A stretch of 64,000 nucleotides of DNA from the NCBI GenBank assembly GCA_034440575.1, contig JAOTOL010001662.1:3933501-3997500 (forward strand), written 5' to 3'. The position numbers and the translations under genes were made by a program. This document shows positions 1 through 10,289 of the stretch, in pieces (positions within the stretch are counted from its first letter, which is position 1; every line of letters begins with the position of its first letter). Origin of the DNA: Imbricaverruca yamaguchii (taxonomy: Eukaryota; Arthropoda; Thecostraca; Neoverrucidae). The notes beneath the pieces were generated by a model, which ran no database searches, was not told where the DNA came from, and was given only the letters and a program-made list of their open reading frames with translations.

Positions 1-276
1 GCCAATCAGCAGCACATCGCCCACGTGTGCACTTCCGTCGGTCCCGACGACAAGGCGTAAACACACGAGCGGGGCATATGGGGCGAGGTGCGGCAGCCAG
101 CGAGTCGAGGTCGTCCGACCAAGCTGACAAGATGGGTCGTGTCACCGACACTGCCCGGTGCTCGGCGCCGTCGGCAATATCCTGCGGCAGTTACAGCGCG
201 CCTCGCGGTGATGAGTCCGTCCAATGGAACGTTTTTGTTTGTCTGGCGCTGCGCTGAAGGCCTAGTTACGTGTCGC

Positions 277-618
277 GCCACGGAGACACGACGGGGTGGT
301 GAGAGGCGGTCAGATGCATCTCAGGATAATGATGCCACGGAGACACGACGGGGTGGTGAGAGGCGGTCAGATGCATCTCAGGATAATGATGCCACGAAGA
401 CACGACAGGGTGGTGAGAGGCGGTCAGATGCATCTCAGGATAATGATGCCACGGAGACACGACGGGGTGGTGAGAGGCGGTCAAGTGCATCTCAGGATAA
501 TGGTGCCACGGAGACACGACGGGGTGGTGAGAGGCGGTCAAGTGCATCTCAGGATAATGATGCCACGGAGACACGACGGGGTGGTGAGAGGCGGTCAAAT
601 GCATCTCAGGATAATGGT
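277..618. repeat. 57-bp minisatellite, six copies
   Basis: Six head-to-tail copies begin at 277, 334, 391, 448, 505 and 562 with only scattered substitutions. A partial seventh start at 619 breaks off. The unit opens with GCCACGGAGACACGACGGGG. Because 57 is a multiple of 3 and the unit lacks stops, long ORFs run through it on both strands. I treat these as artefacts. Confidence 0.95.
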
Positions 619-707
619 GCCACGGATAGATGGACTTTGGTGTGAAGAACAGCATGGAGGGAGGAAAGTTTAGTGTGTGTTCTCTTCAAAGCGTCGGATG
701 CAAGACC

Positions 708-1039
708 CGAAACCTGGTTAATTCATGGAACCGGAAGCTACTGTCGCGAATTGGTAGTGAATATTCCGATATCTGACCGCACTTCATCTAATATCGGATG
801 AATGCTGATCTTCGGATGTGCTGGAGCATTGGTTTGCTTACTCAGCAGGAGCTCCAATGATTTTTTATGGAGAAATCCATGGATGTGCTGCAGTGTGGAA
901 CCGTGACTGATGGGCGACGGGCCCCGTCGAAACCTGGTTAATTCATGGAACCGGAAGCTACTGTCGCGAATTGGTAGTGAATATTCCGATATCTGACCGC
1001 ACTTCATCTAATATCGGATGAATGCTGATCTTCGGATGT
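708..1039. repeat. Perfect 112-bp direct duplication
   Basis: Bases 708-819 and 928-1039 are identical by eye and 220 bp apart. They are separated by about 108 bp of unrelated sequence. Both copies contain an ATATCGGATGAATGC stretch. Perfect identity implies a recent duplication. No coding potential was recognised. Confidence 0.93.
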
Positions 1040-1227
1040 CTTCGGATGGTCTCCTGCGAGTGTATCTCTGTGCGGCCAGTGCATGCTAAGTTGCGGGTCG
1101 CCGCCACGCTAGTGCTGCCGGTGCTGGCTGACATATGTCACTGTTCGGCTGGGTTGGGAGCTGCAGAACTACGCCCATTCTTTAAATTTCAATTTTTCCC
1201 AATTTGATCTGTCCATGGACTTTGCCC

Positions 1228-1646
1228 ATCTGTCTGTCTGCTCCGTCTATCTGTCTGTCCGCTCTGTCTATCTGTCTGCTCTGTCTGTCTGCTCTGTCTA
1301 TCTGTCTGCTCTGTCCATTTGTCTGTCTGTTCTGTTCATATGTGCTGTCTGTTCTGTTTATCTGTCTGCTCTGTCTATAGGTCTGCTCTGTCTATATGTC
1401 TGCTCTGTCTATATGTCTGCTCTGTCTATATGTCTGCTCTGTCTATATGTCTGCTCTGTCTATATGTCTGCTCTTTATCTATGTCTGGTCTGTCTGCTCT
1501 GTCTATCTGTCTGCTCTGTCTATCTGTCTGCTCTGTCTATCTGTCTGCTCTGTCTATCTGTCTGCTCTGTCTATCTGTCTGCTCTGTCTATCTGTCTGCT
1601 CTGTCTATCTGTCTGCTCTGTCTATCTGTCTGCTCTGTCTATCTGC
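1228..1646. repeat. 17-bp pyrimidine-rich minisatellite
   Basis: The unit is TCTGCTCTGTCTATCTG, with variants near 1320-1500 where CTATATG replaces CTATCTG. The 3' half (1500-1646) is almost homogeneous and the 5' half is degenerate. All three forward frames stay open, giving Ser/Cys/Leu-rich ORFs that I do not regard as genes. Confidence 0.95.
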
Positions 1647-2610
1647 GCCGTTTGATGAGTGGGAGGTGCGGCCGCCGTTGCTGTACCATCACAGCGGCCG
1701 ATTACGCCCCTGCCGATCTCTGGACACATAATCGCATCGCAGAGCGGCGACCGGTAAACAAAGGTGCCCTCACCCCGCCCCACCCAGCCCCCACTCCACC
1801 CCAACGGCAGCGAGTGCTGGCTCCGGGACCTCCGCGAAGGTTGGGAAGTATCGCCTGCATAGTGGGGAGGGTAGTGGTGGAGGACACCCACTGGCTATTG
1901 TGACGACATGCACAGCCGCCATTATCATGCGAGTACATGGACATGGTGGTGTGTGGTACAGTGAGAGGGACACCGGAGTCGATATTTACACAGGTTAGCA
2001 TATTGCTATAATATATAATTATGTATATACATGCATGCATATACATGCATGCATATGCATGCATATATATAATTCTGCCTGAGTTGTGAGTCACATTCTA
2101 AGCGCTTTGGAGACGCGCTACACGGCCATGCTCCGAAGCCGAAAACAAGCACTCGGTACGGCGAAATCCAGCCCGCGTGGGGCGCCGAGCACGCCGGAGC
2201 AGAATGCCGACGTGGTGACACGCGGCGCGTCGCCTGACAACAACGTATGGCGACAACGTATGGCGACAACAACGTATAGCGACAACGACGTATGGCGCGT
2301 CGCCTGGCAACAACACCCGTCCGGCATTACATGAGCCGCCGACTCGGCAACCGCAACACCCGGTCACGAGAGACGTGGGTGGTTTGCGGTGTGCAAACAA
2401 ACCCAGAGCAGCGCGTCCCGGCGGAGCGCGAGACACACGGTGAGCTTCATGGTGGTGTGTGCCCAACTGCCGACTGGGGTATCACGCCCACGGTGCTGCA
2501 CGAGCGTCTGAGTGCGGCCCGGCGCTGACCGAGGTTTCGTGAAGTCACTCTCACATGCCGACCAAGATCAGTCAACGATGATCTGCTATGACCGCTATGT
2601 TGAGGAAGTT
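1647..2610. other. Spacer without a recognised gene
   Basis: This is unique sequence between two minisatellites. It holds an AT-rich alternating tract of ATGCAT palindromes (about 2020-2075). It also holds a short degenerate repeat of ACAACGTATGGCG at 2234-2300, flanked by two copies of GCGTCGCCTG(A/G)CAACAAC. No protein family was recognised. Confidence 0.6.
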
Positions 2611-3281
2611 GCGGGTTGGTACCTACTGTGGGTGGTGCCTGCTGCGGATGGTGCCTGCTGCGGGTTTGTACCTGCTGCGGATGATACCTGCTGCGGGTTG
2701 GTACCTGCTGTGGGTGGTGCCTGCTGCGGATGGTGCCTGCTGCGGATGGTGCCTGCTGCGGATGGTGCCTGCTGCAGATGGTGCCTGCTGCGGATGATAC
2801 CTGCTGCGGGTTGGTACCTGCTGTGGGTGGTGCCTGCTGCGGATGGTGCCTGCTGCGGATGGTGCCTGCTGCGGATGGTGCCTGCTGCGGGTTGGTACCT
2901 GCTGTGGGTGGTGCCTGCTGTGGGTGGTGCCTGCTGCGGATGGTGCCTGCTGCGGATGGTGCCTGCTGCGGATGATACCTGCTGCGGGTTGGTACCTGCT
3001 GTGGGTGGTGCCTGCTGCGGATGGTGCCTGCTGCGGATGGTGCCTGCTGCGGATGGTGCCTGCTGCGGATGGTGCCTGCTGCGGGTTGGTACCTGCTGTG
3101 GGTGGTGCCTGCTGTGGGTGGTGCCTGCTGGGGATGGTACCTGCTGCAGATGGTGCCTGCTGAGGATGGTACCTGCTGCGGGTTGATACCTGCTGCGGAT
3201 GATGCCTGCTGCGAATGGTGCCTGCTGCGGATGGTGCCTGCTGCGGGTTGGTACCTGCTGTGGGTGGTGCCTGCTGTGAAT
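2611..3281. repeat. 16-bp minisatellite with higher-order pattern
   Basis: The basic unit is GGTGCCTGCTGCGGAT, repeated about 40 times. Variant units (GGTTGGTACCTGCTGTGG) recur at irregular larger intervals, giving a higher-order pattern. A long reverse-strand ORF (Gln/Ala/Gly/Thr-rich) and several forward Cys-rich ORFs lie wholly inside it and are not credible genes. Confidence 0.95.
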
Positions 3282-3606
3282 GGGCGCAGAATTACAGCAA
3301 CCCGGAAGCCATAATTTGGCTTCCTGTTTGTTTTCTTGTTCTGGCTTCTGTCATTTACAGCAGACATGGATCATTCGCACTGTGCTGGCAATCGTTGTGT
3401 ATACAACTATGCCCTCTGACCCCTTTACAGTGGCAGTGCTGGATCGGGTTGATATTTTGGTCACACGCGCCGAATGAACATCGGTGTGAATAATAATAAT
3501 CTCACGGCGTTCGAACGGGCTCGTCAGCAGCCAGCAATAATTAGTTCCCTGCTATGCTGGTGCACATCCAGTCATCTTGCGGGGTATTTCTTGTATACTT
3601 GCAGGC
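3282..3606. other. Unique spacer ending in a splice-acceptor-like site
   Basis: No gene was seen. A short palindrome, GGAAGCC-N7-GGCTTCC, lies near 3302-3322. The segment ends in a pyrimidine-rich run and CAG at 3602-3604, immediately before the ATG of the next gene. This would fit an intron 3' end, with a 5' non-coding exon further upstream that I cannot place. Confidence 0.4.
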
Positions 3607-4487
3607 ATGAGGTATGATCCAGCGTTTGAACGGCTAGCTGAAAGTGAGGAATATGTGGAGATCCCAGAAGATGTACTTGACAGCATGTCAACAGACCAGA
3701 AGGTCTCTTACGAACTATGTCGGGCGGTGAAAGCTGGAAGTCTGTCCGCAAGTATGCAAGAAATGAAGCCTGGCAAGTTGAACCACGCGCGCTGGTTGAC
3801 AACAGGTGAGAGGATAGTGTACTTGTGGACCAGGCAGCACGGCCTCACCGACTCAAACAAGAGAATCCTGAGACGGCTGGCAGAGTTCTGCGTCAACGTA
3901 TATTTCAAGTGCTACTTTGAGATTAAGACGAAGCCCAAAGTCGTGGACGCACCCGAACACATAATAACCCATCTCCGGACCTTTAGTACGCAACCAGAAG
4001 AGGTTCAGGCGGCGGTTACCCGCTGTGTTCGGTATTCCGCCTGGTACGCCCATCCTGAGAGCCTCCTGCTGTCCCTTCTCGCCAGCGAACAACCTGAAGA
4101 TAGGAAGTTTGCCATCGAAAGGATCATCGGTGTGAGAGGAGGAGCAGAGTACGGGGACAAGTCGCCAAGGACGAGAAGGAAACCTAAGATCAGCATGTCC
4201 TCCTCATCACTTATACAACTGATCGACTGGGACGACACAGAGATCACGAAACCTGTGTTTACGTGCGGAATCGCCACAACAGAACTCAGGAGGATCATAT
4301 CCATGCCGCTGGATGTCCCTCCGTTCCCTGCGAATGCCCAGTCGACGGAGCGGGCGGTCCAGCACGTTACGACAGCCGCTGGAAAGGTCAGGAGGCCCGA
4401 GATGGCTCTGTCCGCGCCAGTGCCCACCACAGAAAACAGTTACCAGTGTTCCTCTCTAAGAAGGTTATAATGGAAGCTATGAAGTAG
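3607..4487 (+). pseudogene. Arthropod uncharacterised protein family, C-terminal frameshift
   Basis: This is the longest unique ORF in the window. The open frame runs from ATG 3607 to a stop at 4468-4470. I chose 3607 because the ORF upstream of it starts at a non-ATG codon and a CAG acceptor sits just before it. Visible blocks are PGKLNHARWLTTGERIVYLW (about residues 57-76), then AEFCVNVYFKCYFEIK and AHPESLLLSLL. Later comes TTELRRIISMPLDVPPFP followed by TERAVQHVTTAA. I recall these blocks, in this order, from multicopy uncharacterised proteins in crustacean and spider genomes; the function is unknown. The family's last block (GQEARDGSVRA, then a short tail and stop) is present but in the -1 frame, ending at TAG 4485-4487. 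One base therefore seems lost near 4380, by decay or assembly error. No intact domain of known activity was seen. Confidence 0.7.
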
Positions 4488-5318
4488 GCCAATGACGTGG
4501 AATAGTAAAAAGGCCACACAAAACTGTACTTTATGCATTCTGTCCTTCAGATATCTATTATTTCCTTCAGCCGATCACTAAACGGTAGTCCTGTGTGCTA
4601 TGCAATTATTTCCTACATTACAAACGATTACTATGATACTTCAAAGCTTGTTTTATGTTATTTGAAGTTTTCAAGAAACATGTTCGCTTTTTGTATTTTG
4701 TATATGAACCTGCCTTTGCCTTTTTCAACATACCTACTATTGTCTCCCCCTGGATCCGCCCCTGAGGGAACCTAGGCATCAGTTTTCAGTTCGTTAGTAT
4801 AAATTTTAGATGTAGACTGGACATGCTTTTGATCAATGAGTCAATTTTCCGAGTTAATGAAAAAAGCACCTATAGATGGCGTTAGTGAGAGATGTGTCGG
4901 ACGGACCAGAGAAACCGTCAGAAATATATCCAATATACGCTTTAGCGCGCTGAAAAGTGGTAATCATAGGTATCTTGGTGTGAACATCACGAATATAACA
5001 GTCACACACCTTTCAGACATGCCTTTGTGTCCATAGTCCCATATTTAGCATAAAGTTAGGAAACATACCTGCAGAAAAGTGTAAATTTGCGGACCAGAAA
5101 ATGCTTTGATCCAAAAACAGCTTTCGAATTTGAAATCAGCACACTCGATTACATCTCAAAATCGCATGGCCGAATCTCGAATCCAAAATTTATCAAGGAC
5201 GCTGTGCCCTACTGTTCATAGGAAGCACATTCCTTCCAGCCTTTCAAGCTCATTTTGTGTTGCTTATGTCGGAAATTGTATTAACCAAACGTTTCTTGTT
5301 GACAGGAATCCAGCCATA
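4488..5318. other. Unique AT-rich sequence, no gene recognised
   Basis: The stretch follows the 3.6-4.5 kb locus. Apart from a transposon-terminus-like motif at 4741-4764 I see no repeat, RNA gene or coding signature. Confidence 0.5.
4741..4764 (-). mobile_element. Solitary transposon-terminus-like motif
   Basis: The motif CCCCCTGGATCCGCCCCTG reads CAGGGGCGGATCCAGGGGG on the opposite strand. This resembles common metazoan hAT-type non-autonomous element ends and the left end of the MITE at 8795. I could not find a matching opposite end nearby, so this may be a remnant. Confidence 0.4.
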
Positions 5319-5612
5319 GTCAGTTCACTGAACTGCCAATGTTGTTTTCAAACTGAGACATGCAAAGCAGCAACAGCAAAGTCCCATCTCGCTCTCTTCA
5401 TGGCTGCAGAGCAGATGACCACGTGATGATCTCAAACAGGACATTCTGCCATTTGATACTGGACCGTGGCCAACCTGGTAGACTTGTCACCTAACGTCTA
5501 ACTGTAAAGCGGTGCAGTACTTCCTACCAACAATTGCTGTTAAACGGCACAGTCTACATTTCTCGTGACCGCACATGACAGTGAAATATAATTCGGTAGC
5601 GGACTGTACATT
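5319..5612 (+). repeat. Diverged dispersed repeat, copy A
   Basis: This aligns by eye with 7684-8008 in the same orientation. Shared blocks include CAGTTCA, CCAATG, ATGCAA(A/G)GCAG and TTCATGGCTGCA against CTCCATGGCTGCA. Further on are CGTGATGA, ACTGG(A/G)CCGTGG, GC(A/G)CAGTCTA and TCGGTA(G/A)C(A/G)GAC. The order is conserved with indels. The frame is broken by stops in this copy. Family unknown; an old transposon is the simplest explanation. Confidence 0.6.
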
Positions 5613-5924
5613 GTACAGAAATTGTTCTGCGTCTCTGAAAGGATGCAGCGAGATGTGTCATGCAATGTGATGTAAGTATGTGGTGTAAGGATATAGGTAT
5701 GTTATGAATTAAATGCGAAAGCATTTGATAATTTATTTTATTGCATAGCAATCACTATGATTACAGGAAGTGCGTTTTGAAAATGAACTTATATTAACTC
5801 CAAACGTCGACGAGTATATGTCAAGCTTAGTAAATGTTTTGCCTCAACACACTGATAGGGACTGGCGAATAGTGCCAAAGTTGGACTATAACGAGCGAAC
5901 CAGTGATAGACGCCGAGTGTATTA

Positions 5925-5985
5925 TCATACATACATGTATGTGCATATATATGTATATATATATACATGCATATATACAATACAC
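5925..5985. repeat. ATACATGTATGT-type AT-rich microsatellite
   Basis: This is an alternating purine-pyrimidine tract of ATACATGTATGTG and (TA)n, largely self-complementary. It is low complexity and no function is inferred. Confidence 0.75.
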
Positions 5986-7107
5986 TATTTGTGATAGTAA
6001 TTCGTCACTTGCCTTCTACTCGTGGCTTGCTTGAATGCCTGTTTCGCGATTGGTGTCACAGTATCTGATCAGAGATCCTTTATCAATTTGGCCATGCCAT
6101 TTGGTCTGGGAAGCGATTTCGACCCGTACAAATCAGTCGGTCGTGGTTTCCGGCAGTTCCAAGAAGCATGTCATTGAAGTCAATTCAGCTTTCGCCCAAT
6201 ATAAAGTTCTAGAAGCTCAATCGCACTAAATTTCAAACGTTCGACCATATCTGGAACTGGACATTCCCGTGCGACGTTGATTCTGGAAAGTGATGTATAT
6301 TGGCCCCGTGGGTGGTATTCCTGCTGCCCTTCCGGCAATAGAACACACAGCATGTTGCTTGCAATGCTGCTCCATCCTCAAATGACGAAATGCTGGTTCA
6401 TTTACACACAGTGACCGATGACCCGGATGAACTTACTGCTGATTAATGCATCGTAGAAACGTTTGAATGTAAGCAAATTGGATACCATCCGCTGAAAACC
6501 GTTATTAGCTACAACTAAATATGAATATGTTCCCTGACATGCAGCGCACAATACAGGCAATAGCATAATAATGCACACCGCAAAATACATGCAGTGCGCC
6601 AAGAAGTTGGGCTTCCAAATAAAGCACGTGCAATGTAATCAACCAAGTAATCAACTTATCAATCAAACTGAATTAATCAAGAAGTGTAGAACTTGAAAAT
6701 TGAATCATTGTAGAGCTAAATCGTCAGGAATGGCATCACTGTAGGGAGTTACATGGTGAGAAATTGCCCCGGGAAGGGACTACCCTAAAAGTTCAAAGTT
6801 GTCGGAATTTTGCCACTTGATGTTAAAAAAATATCCATTATTTCCATAGAAACCTGCCCTTTTTGACAAACGGTTCCCTTATTTGGAAACACTATTTCTT
6901 AGTTTGTTTCATTTTAATCCTCCTTGGGGCCGATCATCGGGTCCGCTCCCTCCCCCTCCAATTGCATGGCACGCATGCCCCAAATTGCATGGCACGCATG
7001 ACACTGTTATCAATCAGTAATACAGGACGCATAAGCATGCTGCTAGATGCAGGAGGTCAAAATGTTATCGGAAATGACGTCGATTCAGGAAACGTCAAAT
7101 TGCATAA
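5986..7107. other. Unique AT-rich sequence, no gene recognised
   Basis: No coding signature longer than chance is seen. A local direct repeat of AATTGCATGGCACGCATG occurs twice near 6958-7000. Nothing else was recognised. Confidence 0.5.
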
Positions 7108-7400
7108 GTAATCGCTTGTAAGGGCCCGTAGAATCAGGGAAGGGCCAGCATGCATTCGCAAGGGACCAACCACTTTCGTAAGGATCTGTAAACGTTCACA
7201 AGGGCCGGTATATGCTCGCAAGGGATAAAAACATTAGTAAAGGTCCGTGGACGTTCGTAATGCGTCCGTGGACGTCTGTAGGCGTTCGTAGAGACTAGTA
7301 GACGTTTGGAAGAACCCGTAAACGTGTGTAAGGACCCTTAAACTCGCATAAGGCCCCTAAGACGCTTGTAAGGGCATGAGGCATCACTGACAATCGTAAG
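7108..7400. repeat. Degenerate ~22-26-bp tandem repeat
   Basis: The motif CGTTCGTAAGGGCCCGTAGA recurs with heavy divergence and variable spacing (GTAAGGGCCCGTAG, GCAAGGGACCA, GTAAGGATCTGTAAACG, GTCCGTGGACGTTCGTA and others). An isolated echo occurs at 7549-7562. It is an old, decayed minisatellite. Confidence 0.75.
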
Positions 7401-7683
7401 GGTCCATAGGCGTATTTCAGCATCCACAGTGAGATTTGCATGCGATTTGCATTGCACACATTTGTACCAACAATAGCTTCGGTAGCCACAAAATGTGGTG
7501 CTGGCCTTTCTATCTCCGTCATGTCGACTCCGTAGATGACTACGTACGGACTCGTAGACGGTCTCAGAAACCTGAGAACAGCATCAGCAAAACAAAGAAA
7601 GGATTAATTGCATCATAAACCTCTCCTTTCCTTTCTGTGGTGCCGAAGTCCAAAATCCATAGTGATAAATTGGTCCTTGTCGG

Positions 7684-8008
7684 CAGTTCATTGTGGTCCG
7701 TTCCCTGAACAGCCCCAATGCTGTGTGTCTGACCGGGGTATGCAAGGCAGGAGCAGCGCAGAGCCGTCTCTATCTCCCTCCATGGCTGCACGACAAATTG
7801 TTTCGTGATGACCGCAAACGCAATTTCCTGCCCTTGAACACTGGGCCGTGGGCCGTGGTCATCATCCTGGTACGCTGTGAAGGAAGGCCTAAATGTAAGG
7901 CGGCGCAGTATGCTCACGAATAATAACTGTCAAGCTGCACAGTCTAGGCTCCCAATCGCCGGCAATGCATTGGGCTCATCTGAACATAACTCGGTAACAG
8001 ACCGCACC
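7684..8008 (+). repeat. Diverged dispersed repeat, copy B
   Basis: This is the partner of 5319-5612, about 2.37 kb downstream and in the same orientation. A forward frame is open across 7693-7923 and contains WLHDKLFRDDRKRNF. The equivalent frame in copy A is interrupted, so any coding role is uncertain. The spacing could reflect an old duplication or two independent insertions. Confidence 0.6.
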
Positions 8009-8297
8009 TACAAGGGTAGCACTGTTTGCCGTGAGTCAGCATTCGTGATGAGCTTCTGGGCATCTGGACCTTTCTCTGCGCATTCATAAGGAGCTTTGGC
8101 TTTCTCCGTGGGTCTACACGGACTGGAGTCGCTCTCTGAAGCGTGTCGTTATCGATGCTGAGAGCCGCGCCTCCTTAACATGCCGAGGCCGTCGTCGGCG
8201 AACAGCGAAGTCGCCCGACGCCGCGGGTACAAAAACAACGCTACACCAGGCGCGAGCCACTTCCGGGTAGTGAACGGCGTCGCACTACCCGAGGCCA

Positions 8298-8478
8298 CAG
8301 CACGTTGTTGTGCTTCCCCAGACTATCGCAGGATGTCGCGTTTCCCTAGGCTACCGCACTGTATCGCGCGTCCCCAGACCACCTCACCGTTTCGCGTTTC
8401 CCCAGGCCACCGCACGGTGTCGCGTTTCCTCAGGCCACTTCACGGTGTGATGTTTCCCCAGGTCACCTCACGGTTCAC
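8298..8478. repeat. ~31-bp degenerate minisatellite
   Basis: About six copies of GCGTTTCCCCAGGCCACCGC plus a CACGGTGT tail occur, 28-32 bp apart, with moderate divergence. The array lies inside a 155-codon forward ORF, which is therefore suspect. Confidence 0.85.
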
Positions 8479-8794
8479 GCTGCCGATAATGGATCGAATC
8501 AAAGCATTAAAGCAGAGTAAGTATAACATTTTCGTAGCTTATTTACATAGACGCAAATTGGCGTGCAGGCAATTCAATGTTACTACAGCTGACCTATCAT
8601 TTTATGAAGCAATCACAATAGCACTAAGGATGTCCAGCTACGTCTAATATGTAATGAAAGTGAAAGGAAGTCGATTGAAAATTCGCTCTGCACAAAAGGG
8701 ATCTTTGTCTTTGCCTAAAGTTGTTCTATCTTTGCCATGCGTTCGTATTTAGGTAGAGCTTAGCTGTATTGTGCACCATGTAATATCTTATAAG
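8479..8794. other. Unique spacer
   Basis: No repeat or gene was recognised between the 31-bp array and the MITE. Confidence 0.4.
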
Positions 8795-8975
8795 CAGGGG
8801 CGGATACAGGGAGCACTGGTGAATCCCCCTCCCCTACATGGAAGGGTGTCCCCTGTCTGGAAAGGCATTCGTTCAGTCAGTTCGAGTGCATCCCCCCCGC
8901 CCAACGAAGTTTTCTGCTGAAGGCACCCGTCCCAGGAAATTCCTCCCCCTGGACAATAATTCACATCCGCCTCTG
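8795..8975 (+). mobile_element. 181-bp hAT-type MITE
   Basis: The left end is CAGGGGCGGATACAG and the right end is CACATCCGCCTCTG, which reads CAGAGGCGGATGTG in reverse. The element is flanked by an imperfect 8-bp duplication: CTTATAAG at 8787-8794 and GTTGTAAG at 8976-8983 (6 of 8 match). An 8-bp target duplication and a CAGNGGCGGAT terminus are typical of hAT-superfamily non-autonomous elements. The interior is short, C-rich and non-coding. Confidence 0.75.
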
Positions 8976-9193
8976 GTTGTAAGTGGCTTAGAAATATTTT
9001 GAGTCGTGCCTTCGGAGAAGCCAAATACCACTTAATTTAGAGAAAGTGTGCTTTAAATTCGCAGGCAGACACCGTTCACAATATAATCAGCAATCACTAT
9101 CGCTATCACTATATCTTGCACCTGTACGGAGCGCGTCAGCATACATGTGACACCATTGCCGTTATCACGTGCTAGCGTGCAATCGCACAAGTA

Positions 9194-9263
9194 GCGAAGC
9201 TCAACCAGCTTCGGTTGAAGCTGGTGCTGACCGGCTTCAACCGAATCCCGATCAGAGCTTCGC
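9194..9263. other. Nested perfect/near-perfect hairpin
   Basis: The inner arms are TTCGGTTGAAGCTGGT (9210-9225) and ACCGGCTTCAACCGAA (9230-9245), which pair over 16 bp with a single G-T type mismatch around a 4-nt loop. The outer arms GCGAAGCTC (9194-9202) and GAGCTTCGC (9255-9263) pair perfectly. It could be a cruciform, a transposon relic or a structured RNA. Confidence 0.7.
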
Positions 9264-9475
9264 CACATGTCCGCTGCCCGCGACGGCCGACAGGCTTGGA
9301 GCGGCGACACGGCTACGGCACCTGGAGTGTTCGGACCCCTCCCGTCCAGAGTGGCTGGCGACCTGGTGACGTATGACGTCATCGGCCGGCTGTCGCTTGA
9401 TCAACAGTAGGAGGTGCTTCGGAGCTGATGGCTATTACTGCACTGGACTGGAAAGGCAGCGCTGAACAGGCATGT

Positions 9476-9620
9476 GCTGGTGGCTGGCAGATCAGTGTGC
9501 GTAATATCGCTAACGAACAAGCAGGTGATGGTGGATGACCTGTCAGTGTTAGTGACATGGCTGCCGCACAGTCAGGTGACGGTGGCTGACAGGTCAATGT
9601 TCGTGCCGTGGCCACTGGCC
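9476..9620. repeat. Degenerate ~57-bp repeat, about 2.5 copies
   Basis: Segments carrying GGTGATGGTGGATGACCTGTC, AGGTGACGGTGGCTGACAGG and an earlier GTGGCTGGCAGATCAGTG recur at roughly 55-60 bp, each followed by a GTGTTAGTG/GTGCGTAA-like block. Strongly diverged. Confidence 0.5.
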
Positions 9621-10140
9621 AGCCAGGTGTGGCTTGAGCGATAGTCCAGGCGAACCTTGTCTGGACCGCGAAGAACCTACTGCGGACTTGATCTGAAAGG
9701 GTCGCTACCACTACACTATATTACTGGACTTTCCAAAGGCAACGGGCATCGCGAGGTAGCCGGGCGCGTGACATGTATTCCCGGCTGCTCGACGAAAACC
9801 CGAAGTGGCTGTTTACTAGAGCAGCGTGACATTCCGCCCTCATCGCGTATTCCTCAGCGGCTCTGTTTTCCGGCTAAATATGCAGCAGCTCCTTCGAATC
9901 AAGTATCACCAAATAATAGGCCAAGGTCTGCCTTGACCACTCAAGTGACAAGGATCTCTGGGGCTTCCAGTTGAAGTTCAACTTCTCTACAACAGCGCAG
10001 TGGCCTGGACTTGAATGGCAACTCCGCTGCACAGTAGCCCACCCTTCTGCCAATGACGTCGGACAGGGACCCGCCTCATCATCGAGGACAGCGGGCAGAG
10101 GCGAGGAGAAGATCAGCGTGTATTCCTCCTTGTGCATGGG

Positions 10141-10219
10141 GACGAGTAGTCTAGGGGTAAGTTGCCCGTTTCACAATCGAAGGGTTGTGGATTCGAGTCT
10201 CACCTGTCGCTACTCTTCG
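10141..10219 (+). mobile_element. tRNA-derived SINE head
   Basis: An A-box-like TAGTCTAGGGG (10147-10157) and a B-box-like GGATTCGAGTC (10189-10199) are spaced as in a tRNA gene. The D- and T-arm pairings are imperfect and no clean acceptor stem closes at tRNA length. A longer one, GACGAGTAG with CTACTCTTC, closes only over about 78 nt. A SINE or tRNA pseudogene is therefore more likely than a working tRNA gene. Confidence 0.6.
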
Positions 10220-10289
10220 CCCGCGACCAATCGGCGTGAGAGATTGGCGACACTACATGGCTCAACGGTCGATGTGTCGCAGAACCAAT

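Larger units (their letters stand above)
8984..10137. other. Unique region with hairpin and old repeats, no gene
   Basis: ORFs of about 100 codons occur on both strands, but none has a recognisable motif. The segment holds the cruciform at 9194-9263 and a degenerate repeat at 9476-9620, listed separately. Confidence 0.4.

Noticed and set aside
277..618. CRISPR array
   Set aside because: Copies are contiguous and near-identical without variable spacers, and the DNA is eukaryotic. The same holds for every other array here.
2447..3367. 306-codon reverse ORF, Gln/Ala/Gly/Thr/Ser-rich
   Set aside because: It lies almost wholly in the 16-bp minisatellite, whose units have no stops. No unique coding flank or motif was seen.
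10141..10219. Functional tRNA gene
   Set aside because: The promoter boxes fit but the stems do not close at tRNA length and the anticodon arm is irregular, so it is listed as a SINE head.
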